From: Urophycis tenuis
Lineage: Eukaryota > Chordata > Actinopteri > Gadiformes > Phycidae
Assembly: GCA_036785325.1 (NCBI GenBank)
Contig: JAXIVH010000037.1
Span: forward strand, 2,970,689 to 3,034,688
Length of the DNA stretch: 64,000 nt
Reading direction: 5' to 3'
Shown: positions 20,879-31,001 of the stretch, piece by piece
Numbering within the stretch: the stretch's first letter is position 1
How the letters are laid out: each line of letters begins with the position of its first letter
The notes under the pieces: generated by a model
The model's input: only the letters and a program-made list of their open reading frames with translations
Told to the model about the DNA's origin: nothing
Database searches by the model: none
Program-made: the position numbers and the translations under genes

Positions 20879-23800
20879 TTATCTTATCTTAAGGCGTGCT
20901 ACTGGTCGCAGGTACGTCTTGTCCCCCACTTGGACCTCAGCCGACCGAATGCATCCATCGGCACTGGCGTTCAGCTTGACCACCTTCCCCACGGGCCAAT
21001 GAGCGCGTGGCAGCTGAGGGTCGACGATCATCACGACAGTGTCCTGGAGGAGATCATCAGTGGGTTGGCGCCACTTCTCACGGACTTGAAGAGACGGTAG
21101 GTAGCTCCTGAGGAATTGTGTCCAGAAGTGATCCACCATCATTTGACAATGACGCCACCGTCTCTTGGTGAGTGTGTCCGAGGCGTAGGACACTTGTGGC
21201 AGGGAGGCGTCCCGCCGCCCCATCAGCAACATGTTTGGTGTCACAGGATCCGGATCAGCAATGTCTGACGACACGTACCCTAAAGGCTTGGAGTTAAGGA
21301 TGCCTTCCACCTCGATCAGGACTGTGATCAGAACTTCTTCTTGGAGAGACTGAACGCCAATCACTACCTGCAGAGCTTTCTTGACAGATTGTATCTCACG
21401 CTCCCAGGCACCACCAAAGTGAGGAGCTGCTGGTGGGTTGAACTTAAACCTGATCTGTTGCTTGGCCAGTCTCTCCTGCAGCTGTGGCTCCATTGCAGCA
21501 AACGCCTCCTTCAACTCTCTCTCCGCACCTCGGAAGTTTGTTCCCTGATCAGAGAGAACCGCGCAAGGGGTGCCTCTACGTGCAATGAATCGTCTCAATG
21601 CTAGGAGGAAGGCATCGGCATCGATACTACTCAGCAGATCCAAGTGGACACATCGAGTGGTGAGACATTTGAATATAACACCCCATCGTTTCTCCCTGTG
21701 TCGCCCGACCTTGATGACGTACGGTCCAAAGCAATCTACTCCCGTCGAGAAGAACGGAGGCCTGAAGATCCGCAGGCGGGCCGGAGGTAGGTCCGCCATT
21801 ATTGGAACCACTGGCTGCCCTCTCCATTTCCTGCACTCCGCACAAGTCCTCTGATGGTGCTTGATAGCCTGTCTCCCACGCAGGACCCAATACCTGCGCC
21901 TCATCTCGGCGAAGACCCTATCGGGCCCTGGGTGGAGTAGGCGTGCATCCACGTCCTTGATGAGGAGTTTCGTTATTGCATGGCAGGGATCGAGAACTAT
22001 GGGGTGGACGTCAGTAGAACACGAGGTGTCCATACGACGCAAGCGTCCACCGACTCGGATAAGACCCATTGTCTGATCCATCTGCGGTGTAAGCGTACTA
22101 AGCTTACTGCTGGACAGTACCGGTTTGCCAGCCCTGAGACGCTTAATCTCCTCTGGAAAACAGTCCGCTTGACTGGCCTTCAGCAGGAGGGCTTCGGCAT
22201 CAAGAAGGTCCGGTTGAGGTAAGGATGGGTCAGCCGCCCCCCCATTAGAGAACTGCTGGGTGGCGTTGACCAGGTCTGTCCAGCTGTCAAACTGCATGAC
22301 GTCTGGTGTTTGAGGTGTCAGACTCGTCTGTGTGAGACCGCAGAAGATACTTTGCTTGAGCTCAGCAGCATTTTCTGGCTCTGTGGATGTGGGAGGCGAT
22401 GGCCAAGTTGTAGGAGGACCACGGAGGAACGACGGCCCTTGGATCCACCGATTTGGTGTTGCTAGCTCAGCCAAGGTCTTGCCACGGGTGAGATCGTCGG
22501 CCGGATTGTTGGCCGAGTCCACATACCGCCAGGTGTGCAGGGCCGTCAGGTCCTGAATCTCTGAGACTCTGGTTCCAACGAAGACCTTGAATCTGCAGGA
22601 CTCGGATGTCAGCCAGGTTAAGACGGTCGTGGAGTCAGTCCAAAGGAAGGTCTGGGTGATGCTCAAGGTGAGCTCTCGATGGATGAGGGAGGACAGCTGG
22701 GCTCCTGTCAATGCTGCACAGAGCTCTAGTCGTGGAATCGACTGCTGGCGCTTGGGGGCCACCCTAGACCTTGCCATGAAGAAGGAGACATGGACAGTGT
22801 CATCACTCTTCATTGTGAGGTAGGCTACCGAACCGTATGCTTGTTCAGAGGCATCACAGAAGACATGCATAGTATAGTCTGTGGCTTCAGTGGCAATGTC
22901 CTGTGGTGCATAGGTTCGCGGTAGGGAAATATTTGCCAGCTTGGGGAGTTCCCTCTCCCAACTGGACCAGGCCTTGAGGATGTCAGGAGGAAGGTTTGGG
23001 TCGTCCCAGCTCCTCTTCTTCGCCCACAGTTTCTGGACGAGAACCTTGGCCCGCGTTGTGTAGGGAATAATGATTCCAAGAGGATCATATTGTCGGGCTA
23101 GCACCTTGTATACGTGGCGCATGGTGGGAGCCTCACTCTCCACCAGCGTGGGCTTGTAGCCCAGTTGATCCGTTGGACAGTGCCACCGTAAGCCCAGAGC
23201 CGGCTCCTGAGGGTCGGTGCTCTTCTCAGCTAGCCAGAGATCTGCACTCTCTGATCTGGCAGTGGAAGGCAGATGGGAGACGACAGATGGGAAGTTACTT
23301 GCCCACTGCCGGATCTCGAATCCTCCCGAGGCTAGACACAGCCGCATCTTGTCCACGAGGAGCTTGGCAGACTCAGGTGTTGGAAGGCTCTGGAGACAGT
23401 TGTCCACGTAGAACGACTGTTCTATGGACTGCAGGATGTCTTCGTTTCCCTCCGCATGGTCTTTGACGTGCTTCTGCAGCGCGAACGTTGCGCAGCATGG
23501 GCTACTTGTTGTACCGAATGGCAAGACCTGCCATTGGTAGATGTTTGGTTGCTCTTCCTTTCGCAGATTCCTCCAGACGAACCTCAGCAATGGCCGGTCC
23601 TCTGGTAGGAGACGAACCTGATGGAACATCGCCCGGATATCTCCACTGATGGCGACAGCATACTGCCGGAATCGCAGGAGGACCCCGATGAGCGATGGTC
23701 CGAGGGTTGGACCCGGGAGGAGTTGCTCATTAAGGGAGAGGCCGCAGTAAGTGAAGGAGCAATCAAAGACTAGGCGATCCTTGCCGTTGTGATGGATGAG

Positions 23801-26800
23801 GTGATGGGGAATAAACCATGACTCGCTGGACTTATCCACCTCTCCTTTGGTGAGCTTGGTAACACACCCTCCATCGATGAGCTTCTGGATCTCGGCTTCG
23901 TAGACCTTAGCCTTAGCTGGGTCCTTTGCCAGTCGTCGCTCTGTGCTGCGGAGCATTGGCATAACTGCTTCAGCAGCGGCTTTCAGCAGTGGCGCATTCT
24001 TAGCCCGGAGCAGAGGAGTGGCGTACCGGAGCGTGTCCATGACCTTCACCCTCTCAGTGCGTGCTTCCAGGATGCTCACGGCCTCTTGGTCCAGACGGGA
24101 CCGTACTGCTAGCTTCTCGCTTCGAAACGGAAGCACATCGAGCTGCCAGAGACGTTCCACATGTTGGTAGAGGTCATCGGGTGCTGGCTTGAGAGATGTA
24201 AAGTAGCAGGAAGCAGCATGAGACTCGAGACCATCTGGACCCTGGAGCACCCAGCCGAGCGCTGTGTGAACCGCTGCGGGTCCACCTCTGGGGCAGAACC
24301 TGACGGGCTCTTTGGCTGTGATCAGGTGGGTGCAATCTGCACCAATTAGCAGAAGCGGCTGCACCTTACTGAAGTCCTGCAGCTGAAGGCCCCTCAAGTG
24401 GCGATAGCGCTTCTGAAGTGCTGTTACGGGGTAAGATTGCTCTGACAGAGCTAGCCGACCCGCTGTGAATGCGCCCTTCACCAGGTGCTGTTCTGAAGGC
24501 TCTGCCCAGGAGGCCACATGGAAGTTGACCGACGCACCTGTGAGGCGAGCCACGTCTTGGCGGATCGTCCGCAGAGCAAGAGATTCAGCTTCACCTTTGA
24601 GTTCCAGGTGTCGGACGGCAGCTGGCAGGATTATGGTGCGTTCGGCCCCATCGTCAAGAATCGCGTAGGTGCGCAGCGACTTGCTCCCATGGCTAATGAT
24701 GATTGGTGCCACCTTGAGGTACACCTTCCCTCCTTGCTTTGAGTTAGCAAGCGAGGCGCGATCCTTCGGCGCGATGAGGTACACGCGTGGACCTGGCTTA
24801 GCGATGGAATGGAGAACTCTGAGGTGAACCTCCTGACATTCACTGCACGCTTTCTTCAGGGTGCAGGCGTCTTGCTCGTGGTTGGTGCGACCACACTTAC
24901 GACAACGCTTGCCGTCTGCTATCCACTTCTCGATCTCTTCCCGTGAGCGCCGGACGATGTCTGGACACTGTGATAGATAGTGTTCGGCACTCTTACAGAA
25001 GAGACACATCCTCTTGAACTGCTGTTTGGCCTCCGACCGAAACGTATCTGACGGCTGACGGCTGTCAGATTTAGGCTTGTCGAAGCCATGATACAATGAG
25101 AGGTTGCGAGGCTTGGGCACGGGAACTTGCCTATCTCTTCTGGGGGCATGTGGCTCTTCAATCCGATGGCGCTGTGCCATTCTTGCGGACAGTCTTTGAG
25201 CTTCAGCCTTCACCTTGAGCCAGTCGGAAAGGTCTCGAAGGTTGTACGGGTTTAGGCTGTTCGTATTGAGGCGACCCTGAGCCTGTAGATGCTCCACGAA
25301 GCCGTCCCTTGATTGCTTAGGGAGCTTACTCAGGAGCCGATCAACATGGCCGGTCGACATCACTTCCATCCCGTTGGGCCCTTCCAACGATGTGAGCATT
25401 CCCACTAGCAGGTCGACGCTAAGGGCGAAGCTCTGGAAGGCTTTGGAATCTCCTGCTTTGAGGTCAGGAGAGTTCAGAATCGCGGCAATCTCGCTTTGCG
25501 CGAGTTGATGTGGCTGTCCATATTGCCGCTGTAAGGCCTGCATGGCGGCAGTGTAGGGCTGCGCATAATGCCTGCAGGACTGTGCTATCAACCTGGCTTC
25601 ATCCAGAACCAGGTGCTCCATAAGTACACGGTACTTGTAATGCTCAGAGAGTTCAGTGTGGGGACTGAGTAGGTGGTCCAGCGCCATCTTCAGGTCAGTG
25701 AAGTCTCTCTCACTGTCATTGACCAAGTTAGGCAGTTTAGGTACTGGGACTGGTTGCCTGAAAGGCTGGAGAGCAGATGGTGGTGTCTGTGGTGGCATAT
25801 ACTGGGGCTGAAGGGCATACTGGACCGGTGGAGCTGGTACAGGCTGATACGGTGCTGGACCAAGTGCTGGAGGCACTAGCTGATAGGCTGGCTGAGTTGA
25901 TGGAGCAGGCTGGGGCTGGTACACCGGTTGTGGATAGCTCAGTTGGTACGGCAGCAGTTGATACACTGGCTGTGCAGGGGTGACTGGCGGAGGCTGATAC
26001 GCTGCCTGTGGGGGCACAGCAGGTGTGTATGGTGAAGGCGCCACTGCCCATGGGGGTGGACCATAGGTAAACTGCTGAGGTATGCCTACTGGGTGTTGGC
26101 CCACTGGCTGGAGAGCAGCTGCAGTGGGTAACTGGTGTGCAGGGTACTGCGCAGTCTGGGGTTGATATGTAGGCTGTACAGGCGTAGCTGGAGCATATTG
26201 ATACGCTGGATAGGCAGGTGCCATCGGCGTAGGCTGATATTGGGCCTGTACTGCCGTTGGCATGCTGGCATACATGGTCTGCACAGGCGATGACCCAGGC
26301 TGGTTTGGCTGGCAGGCAGGCTGGTTTAGCTGGTAGGCAGGCTGGTACCCAGTTACTGTTAAAGGTTGTTGGCCCATTGCTTGAATCGCCTGGAAGTTAG
26401 ACTGCGTCATGACCATGCTCGTCGCAGTGGGAACTGGTGGCCTGGGAACTGCTCCGAATAGTGGTGCAGACGTTACTGTTGACGGAAGGGACTGAGTCAA
26501 CGTGTAGTTCTGCTGCCTTTGGCCTGGTGTACAAACTGTGGTCGCCTGCGACTGCCATGCTGCAGTTGTTGTACACAGCAATGGTGTTAGCGGCAGATTA
26601 TCTAGAGGCTGCGTAGGGGGTCCCAGCTGGAGGGATAACGGCTGCTGCTGAAAGACACGGCTGTCTGGTTGGGAGTTCAACCAAGGTGAGGGGTTTGACG
26701 GGATGCCCAGACCGTTATACGAGGTCTGCTGTTGCGGTGAACTTGGTCCGCTTGCATTGAAACTATATTCTGTCAAGCGCTGACTGTAGCCGCTCTGTTC

Positions 26801-27157
26801 GGAGGGGGCTGGTGATTGGAGCCTCACACACGTGTTCAGGTGGCCGGGCAGATTACCAGCATATGATGCCATGTCCCATTGACTCCCCTTATCGACTGCT
26901 ACTGGCGAATAGAGACAGGGAGAGGGCCCGACCGCGGTGTATAGCTGGTCACCTGTAGCGGCAGACTCAGTCTGCAGGCTGAGTGACCGCAGCTGCTGTG
27001 CGATGGCGCTCTCGCTGTCTTCTTTGAGTAGGGCAGTATAAGGCATGAGGGACTGTGGTAAGCTGACCTGATAGTCCTGCATGTGTGCCGGAAGCTGTCG
27101 CGGCCTTCCTCCTACCTGTGCTCCGCTTTCGGCTGCTGCTGTTCTCTGTGCGTCCAT
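20879..27157 (-). CDS. BEL/Pao gag-pol polyprotein, copy 2
   Basis: This 2,092-codon ORF encodes the same polyprotein as copy 1, in the same order: Pro/Gln-rich gag, DUF1759-like domain, two CCHC knuckles, aspartic protease, RT with FYVDN, A17, RNase H, DDE integrase and DUF5641-like end. The ATG is at 27157-27155. It is adjacent to the outer 5' LTR (27198-28087), so this copy has the more normal promoter context. Its C terminus is also cut by the nested LINE, so neither copy makes the original C-terminal tail. RT, RNase H and integrase are otherwise intact, and activity in trans is possible but not shown. Confidence 0.95.
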   Translation of the reverse strand: MDAQRTAAAESGAQVGGRPRQLPAHMQDYQVSLPQSLMPYTALLKEDSESAIAQQLRSLSLQTESAATGDQLYTAVGPSPCLYSPVAVDKGSQWDMASYAGNLPGHLNTCVRLQSPAPSEQSGYSQRLTEYSFNASGPSSPQQQTSYNGLGIPSNPSPWLNSQPDSRVFQQQPLSLQLGPPTQPLDNLPLTPLLCTTTAAWQSQATTVCTPGQRQQNYTLTQSLPSTVTSAPLFGAVPRPPVPTATSMVMTQSNFQAIQAMGQQPLTVTGYQPAYQLNQPACQPNQPGSSPVQTMYASMPTAVQAQYQPTPMAPAYPAYQYAPATPVQPTYQPQTAQYPAHQLPTAAALQPVGQHPVGIPQQFTYGPPPWAVAPSPYTPAVPPQAAYQPPPVTPAQPVYQLLPYQLSYPQPVYQPQPAPSTQPAYQLVPPALGPAPYQPVPAPPVQYALQPQYMPPQTPPSALQPFRQPVPVPKLPNLVNDSERDFTDLKMALDHLLSPHTELSEHYKYRVLMEHLVLDEARLIAQSCRHYAQPYTAAMQALQRQYGQPHQLAQSEIAAILNSPDLKAGDSKAFQSFALSVDLLVGMLTSLEGPNGMEVMSTGHVDRLLSKLPKQSRDGFVEHLQAQGRLNTNSLNPYNLRDLSDWLKVKAEAQRLSARMAQRHRIEEPHAPRRDRQVPVPKPRNLSLYHGFDKPKSDSRQPSDTFRSEAKQQFKRMCLFCKSAEHYLSQCPDIVRRSREEIEKWIADGKRCRKCGRTNHEQDACTLKKACSECQEVHLRVLHSIAKPGPRVYLIAPKDRASLANSKQGGKVYLKVAPIIISHGSKSLRTYAILDDGAERTIILPAAVRHLELKGEAESLALRTIRQDVARLTGASVNFHVASWAEPSEQHLVKGAFTAGRLALSEQSYPVTALQKRYRHLRGLQLQDFSKVQPLLLIGADCTHLITAKEPVRFCPRGGPAAVHTALGWVLQGPDGLESHAASCYFTSLKPAPDDLYQHVERLWQLDVLPFRSEKLAVRSRLDQEAVSILEARTERVKVMDTLRYATPLLRAKNAPLLKAAAEAVMPMLRSTERRLAKDPAKAKVYEAEIQKLIDGGCVTKLTKGEVDKSSESWFIPHHLIHHNGKDRLVFDCSFTYCGLSLNEQLLPGPTLGPSLIGVLLRFRQYAVAISGDIRAMFHQVRLLPEDRPLLRFVWRNLRKEEQPNIYQWQVLPFGTTSSPCCATFALQKHVKDHAEGNEDILQSIEQSFYVDNCLQSLPTPESAKLLVDKMRLCLASGGFEIRQWASNFPSVVSHLPSTARSESADLWLAEKSTDPQEPALGLRWHCPTDQLGYKPTLVESEAPTMRHVYKVLARQYDPLGIIIPYTTRAKVLVQKLWAKKRSWDDPNLPPDILKAWSSWERELPKLANISLPRTYAPQDIATEATDYTMHVFCDASEQAYGSVAYLTMKSDDTVHVSFFMARSRVAPKRQQSIPRLELCAALTGAQLSSLIHRELTLSITQTFLWTDSTTVLTWLTSESCRFKVFVGTRVSEIQDLTALHTWRYVDSANNPADDLTRGKTLAELATPNRWIQGPSFLRGPPTTWPSPPTSTEPENAAELKQSIFCGLTQTSLTPQTPDVMQFDSWTDLVNATQQFSNGGAADPSLPQPDLLDAEALLLKASQADCFPEEIKRLRAGKPVLSSSKLSTLTPQMDQTMGLIRVGGRLRRMDTSCSTDVHPIVLDPCHAITKLLIKDVDARLLHPGPDRVFAEMRRRYWVLRGRQAIKHHQRTCAECRKWRGQPVVPIMADLPPARLRIFRPPFFSTGVDCFGPYVIKVGRHREKRWGVIFKCLTTRCVHLDLLSSIDADAFLLALRRFIARRGTPCAVLSDQGTNFRGAERELKEAFAAMEPQLQERLAKQQIRFKFNPPAAPHFGGAWEREIQSVKKALQVVIGVQSLQEEVLITVLIEVEGILNSKPLGYVSSDIADPDPVTPNMLLMGRRDASLPQVSYASDTLTKRRWRHCQMMVDHFWTQFLRSYLPSLQVREKWRQPTDDLLQDTVVMIVDPQLPRAHWPVGKVVKLNASADGCIRSAEVQVGDKTYLRPVARLKIR

Positions 27158-27179
27158 GACTCCGTCGTGGGTGAAGTGA

Positions 27180-27196
27180 TCCGGCTCGAAGGACCA
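27180..27196 (-). promoter_or_regulatory. Primer-binding site, tRNA-Tyr type (copy 2)
   Basis: This is the same 17-nt match as at 17189-17205, one base inside the end of the outer 5' LTR. Confidence 0.8.
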
Positions 27197-27197
27197 A

Positions 27198-28087
27198 TAT
27201 TGAGATTTACACGGATGTTTTTGCTGGGACTACTTTATCCAGGACGGCAACTCCGGTCAGAGAGTGGATGCAGACACAGGGAACAGTTGGTTTGGTTAGT
27301 TTATGTCCAAAGGGTCAATGACATCAATTACAGTCAACTTGAGATGAGCAATAGATGAACAATGACGAATGAATGACTGAATGGACGGATGAATCAATGG
27401 ATGGCTAGACGAATGGTTAGATGAATGAATTAATGATGAAAGGATGAATGATGAAAGGATGAATGATGAAAGGATGAATGGTTTTTCTGCAAAACAGAAC
27501 AAGAATTAAACAAACAGTTACAGTGACGTTTGCATGCTATACAACAAACACTACAATACCAGGCTTCAGCACTTAGCACCTGAACGTCCCACAATACGAT
27601 ACGAACATACATAGCCTAATATACACATTAACCGAGTGCAATACAACAGCTGACCACGGCGGGGCAGAGCGACGCACACATATGCACATGTCCACACGAG
27701 GCGCAGGGTTATACGATAGCTACCCACTTAGCGAGTGAAGCAGCTAACCCGATCGCTAAACCCCGCCCAACATGGACAAGTCACGGCAACTAATTCAAAC
27801 GATATTGCACATTGCGTACAACACTCATCCTGCCCGAACTGGTAATATATGCGTTCGCTATAACTTACTCTTCACGAACGCATTCGATCGGAGCAGGAGA
27901 AAGACGTGACGCAACCAGCTTGAGGCAGCCCCGTACACCTAGTAAACGCTAGGACCCTACGGCGCTACTTGGGCTGTCCTAAGTGCCTGAATAGAAATCC
28001 CCCCTATATATATATGTGATATAAAAAACTATACATGAAATTTACAATATATATATTCGAACTAGAACTAGCAGGGAATTTACAACA
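27198..28087 (-). repeat. BEL/Pao LTR 3 (5' LTR of the array)
   Basis: This 890-bp LTR is the outer 5' LTR in the element's minus-strand orientation. It is identical by eye to LTR 2. The right flank CATAT (28088-28092) is the second target-site copy. Confidence 0.93.
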
Positions 28088-28299
28088 CATATATACACAC
28101 ACATATATATATATACTTAAACATAGCTGACCCTTTTTTTCCCCCTTCTCGGGGATTATGCTCCCAGTTTTGATCTCGGGCGTCTGGTCACTTATAGCAT
28201 ATAATAATATTCTATTACTGTTAAGCCAACTATGAATAATAAAACAGGCCAAAACATGTGTCCTTTATCATAGCTACACGTTTTACAAAAAAAACGCGT
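28088..28299 (+). repeat. Unit U1, right part: spacer between microsatellite and satellite
   Basis: This resumes unit U1 after the BEL/Pao insertion: CA/TA microsatellite, ACTTAAACATAGCTGACCC, a T-run, CTTCTCGGGGATTATG, an AT-rich stretch with AATAATAAAACAGGCC, and an A-run ending at CGCGTGAATTG, where the satellite begins. The same spacer follows U4-U8. No coding capacity is seen. Confidence 0.9.
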
Positions 28300-29342
28300 G
28301 AATTGAAAAGTTGAAGGTATGTTTTTAGCTGCTGGGTAGACTTCAGTCAACCTGACGCAGTTTTGTCTGTGAGCAACCAAATTGCTCGGGGATGGGCTCA
28401 TTTTAAGCGGGGAAATCTAAGGTTCCCAACGGCGTATGGCAAGACGATATTGAGTCATGGGTCGTTGAAATACTGAGCTAATTAATTTCTGTTCTTTATT
28501 GAAAGATTGATCTTAATTGAAACGTTGAAGGTATGTTTTTAGCTGCTGGGTAGACTTCAGTCAACCTGACGCAGTTTTGTCTGTGAGCAACCAGACTGCT
28601 GGCGGATGGGCTCATTTTAAGCGGGGAAATCTACGCTTTTCAACGGCGTATGGCAAGACTATATTCACCAAAGGGTCGTTGAAATACTAAGCTAATTAAT
28701 TTGTGTTCTGTAAGGAAAGATTGATGTTAATTGAAACGTTAAAGGTATGTTTTTAGCTGCTGGGTAGACTTCATTCAACCTGACGCAGTTTAGTCTGTGA
28801 TCAACCAGACTGCTCGCGGATGGGCTCATTTTAAGCGGGGAAATCTAAGCTTTCCAACGGCGTATGGCAAGACTATATGACTCATGGGTCGTTGAAATAC
28901 TAAGCTAATTAATTTGTGTTCTGTAAGGAAAGATTGATGTTAATTGAAACGTTTAAGGTATGTTTTTAGCTGCTGGGTAGACTTCAGTCAACCTGACGCA
29001 GTTTAGTCTGTGATCAACCAGACTGCTCGCGGATGGGCTCATTTTAAGCGGGGAAATCTAAGCTTTTCAACGGCGTATGGCAAGACTATATTGACTCATG
29101 GGTCGTTGAAATACTAAGCTAATTAATTTGTGTTCTGTAAGGAAAGATTAATGTTAATTGAAACGTTGAAGGTTTTTTTTTAGCTGCTGGGTAGACTTCA
29201 GTCAACCTGACGCAGTTTTGTCTGTGAGCAACCAAATTGATCAGAGATGGGCTCATTCTAAGCGGGGAAATCTAAGCTTTCCAACGACCTATGGCATGAC
29301 TATATTTGCCCACGGGTCGTCGAAATAATAAGCTGATTCATG
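28300..29342 (+). repeat. Satellite array A2, about 5 monomers
   Basis: These are 214-bp monomers as in A1, starting with the variant GAATTGAAAAGTTGAAGG and ending with the diverged terminal monomer (GACCTATGGCATGAC). One monomer has GGTTTTTTTTTAGC in place of GGTATGTTTTTAGC, which removes its splice-donor-like GTATGT. Confidence 0.95.
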
Positions 29343-29905
29343 TGTGTTCTGTTGGCTGTGGAAAGAAAATAGCACACAAGTCATACCAAGTTACCTTTAT
29401 TGTCAGTGATAAACATTAATAAATAAACAGTATGGACATTCTATAAACAGTTGTATAAAAAGTGTAAACGGTATGAACAGTGTTCTTATAAAAGATATGA
29501 ATATCAATACTGATCACGTGTGTATTTTATATTTCCAGGTTATTTGTTGATGAGCCAGAGCCTGTGACTCCCACCAACCGGCCCGTTCAGCCCACTGCGT
29601 TGTCGTCCTCCACCCGGCCGAAGCCTCCTGCGCCCACCCGCCTCCAGCCGAGGCCTCCTGCTGCGTCAGCCTGTGGCCCGCCCGCCCCCTGTGTCGGCAG
29701 CACCCATACCGCTGGTCCTCCCCGCACAGCCACAGGCCCCCTCCGTCCTGCTTCGTGGGCCATCCTGCAGCTGTCTCTGCAGTCATCGTGTGTCAAAACC
29801 ATTCAAACTTGTATATGGTAACATTTCAAAATGACACCAGTATAAATGAGGACCTTGCAATAGGTTGTGTGTTACAGGACCCCCCTGCACACACACACAC
29901 ACACA
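29343..29905 (+). repeat. Composite unit U2, truncated
   Basis: The unit starts like the others, but the SLEGLHAH segment is missing. At about 29887 the sequence jumps from ACAGGACCCCCCTG directly into a CA microsatellite that leads to different downstream DNA. A deletion or recombination between the coding segment and a CA tract is the simplest explanation. Confidence 0.85.
29539..29887 (+). pseudogene. Gene fragment U2: proline-rich segment, second segment truncated
   Basis: It carries the same acceptor-like TTTCCAG and proline-rich frame as U1, ending at the same TAA. The second segment stops after QDPP, before the KCRRGSNSLEGLHAH part and before the splice donor. It cannot encode the conserved core. 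It is the unit closest to the single downstream exon at 30,068. Confidence 0.6.
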
Positions 29906-30067
29906 CATAAATATATATAAAGCTTTATTGCAGACCCATGTTCATACGGTATAATTTAAAAAGAAAAGTCTCAATGTTGGCGTCAATGATACATTTTATT
30001 TCACAGCTTCAGCCGTCACCTGTAAGCATTGTACACAATGACAGTCAAATGGAAATGTGTGTTTCAG
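29888..30067 (+). other. Microsatellite and intron-like DNA before the downstream exon
   Basis: A CA run and AAATATATATAAAGC lead to AT-rich DNA, then ATTTTATTTCACAG (acceptor-like, ends near 30006) and finally GTGTTTCAG at 30059-30067, the acceptor of the next exon. Confidence 0.5.
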
Positions 30068-30595
30068 GTATACTTGGTGTCCTTTGCCGTGCAGTGGAAC
30101 CACCGCATGGCATCGCTCCGTGTCGCCGGTGGTCACGGCCGGCGGACGTCTTGCTTGGACCCGCGGCAGATCCAGCGCGTCAACCAGCAGGCCGAGGCAA
30201 GGAGGCCTCCTGCTGCGTCAGCCTGTGGCCGGCCCCCCATGTCGGCAGCACCCATACTGCTGCTGGTCCTCCCCGCACAGCCACAGGCCCCCTCCGTCCT
30301 GTTTCGTGGGCCATCCTGCAGCCAGAGCTTTGTCCCTCCTGCACCAACAGTGAAGGCGTTCATGCCCAACAAGTCCTCGCGGCCTTGTGGGGCTTGCCAC
30401 GTGCCAAACTGTGGTGGACGGCGAAAGAGGTACACCCCTTCCAAGGACAAAGTGGCTGGAAGCCCACAGAAGATATTTTCCTTCTGCCCATCCACGAGGA
30501 AGTCCACTACCCCTGGCTTCGACAATGTTGTCTATGACAACTTTGAACACTTTAAGAGTGTCGTGGATGCAGAGTTGGAAAGGAGGACTTTGTAG
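30068..30595 (+). pseudogene. Downstream (probable last) exon of the unit gene: VYLVSFAVQWN to Cys-rich C terminus
   Basis: The exon follows GTGTTTCAG and runs 175 codons to TAG (30593-30595). It starts VYLVSFAVQWNHRM in phase 0, and the SLEGLHAH segment of the units ends MPFQ in phase 0 at its donor, so the two would splice in frame. A run such as YLLEGLxRWNxDR follows SLEGFH in related proteins, as I remember them. The middle repeats the units' proline-rich DNA (PPAASACG), then KAFMPNKS, a Cys-rich PCGACHVPNCGGRRKR near residue 105 and a C-terminal KSTTPGFDNVVYDNFEH part. The cysteines suggest metal binding; this is inference. It is the only copy in the window, and no intact SLEGLHAH segment lies directly upstream, so this locus is broken although the exon itself is open. 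Confidence 0.6.
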
Positions 30596-30624
30596 ATACC
30601 GGACTTTGTAAATAACTGTAAATA

Positions 30625-30655
<31 letters not shown>

Positions 30656-30837
30656 TTGTCTTTTTCTTTGTGTGTGTTTTAAAGTGCTTCAGCAGGCAGC
30701 TATTTATATAGTTCAAAATAATTCACTTTACAGTTTTACTTGAAGTCATTTTGTTTGTTTTTTATATTGCTGTTGAAATGCACAATGTTTTTAACCTTAA
30801 TCAGTTCAACACAATCAGTTTCCCTTGTTCGTGTTCA
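30596..30837. other. 3' flank with TG microsatellite
   Basis: A (TG)n run lies at about 30628-30654, followed by AT-rich DNA. I see no clear polyadenylation signal and no coding capacity. It could be the 3' UTR of the exon above. Confidence 0.4.
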
Positions 30838-31001
30838 GATAATCTGGATCCTGTTCTCCAGAGCCCTGACTTTGAACAGCCCTTCACCGTCCAGACTGAC
30901 GCATCTGGTGTTGGTCTTGGGGCAGTACTGCTCCAAGGAGAGGGGGACGACATGAAGCCTGTGGCTTACATAAGTCGCAAGTTGTTCCCCAGAGAGACCA
31001 G
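30838..31001 (+). pseudogene. Gypsy RT/RNase H fragment, left of Harbinger
   Basis: This encodes DNLDPVLQSPDFEQPFTV, then TDASGVGLGAVLLQ and YISRKLFPRET, the RT connection and the first part of Gypsy RNase H. TDASGVGLGAVL carries the first RNase H aspartate. Upstream RT motifs are missing. The frame is cut at the CAG where Harbinger inserted and resumes at 33,083. Confidence 0.85.
30999..31001. repeat. Harbinger target-site duplication, left (CAG)
   Basis: CAG is repeated at 33083-33085. The empty site would read ACCAGGT, matching the ACCWGGT core of the CWG target known for zebrafish Harbinger elements. Confidence 0.8.

Larger units (their letters stand above)
18210..20890 (+). mobile_element. 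L2/jockey-type LINE nested in BEL/Pao copy 2
   Basis: It has the same boundaries, truncation point, AAGGC duplication (18205-18209 and 20891-20895) and (ATCTT)n tail as the LINE at 8219-10899, displaced by 9,991 bp. It is a product of the tandem duplication and not an independent insertion. Confidence 0.9.
7216..28087 (-). mobile_element. Tandem BEL/Pao LTR retrotransposon: LTR-internal-LTR-internal-LTR
   Basis: Three 890-bp LTRs (7216-8105, 17207-18096, 27198-28087) flank two internal regions with a period of 9,991 bp. The element is on the minus strand. Each internal region has a tRNA-Tyr-type primer-binding site, one long polyprotein ORF, a nested LINE near the 3' end and a G8 polypurine tract. 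One 5-bp target duplication brackets the whole array, so there was one insertion followed by a duplication, most simply by unequal recombination between LTRs. The nested LINE is present in both units at the same place, so it came before the duplication. Confidence 0.95.

Noticed and set aside
27180..27196. tRNA gene at the LTR edge
   Set aside because: Only the 17 nt complementary to a tRNA 3' end are present. There is no cloverleaf, so it is a primer-binding site.
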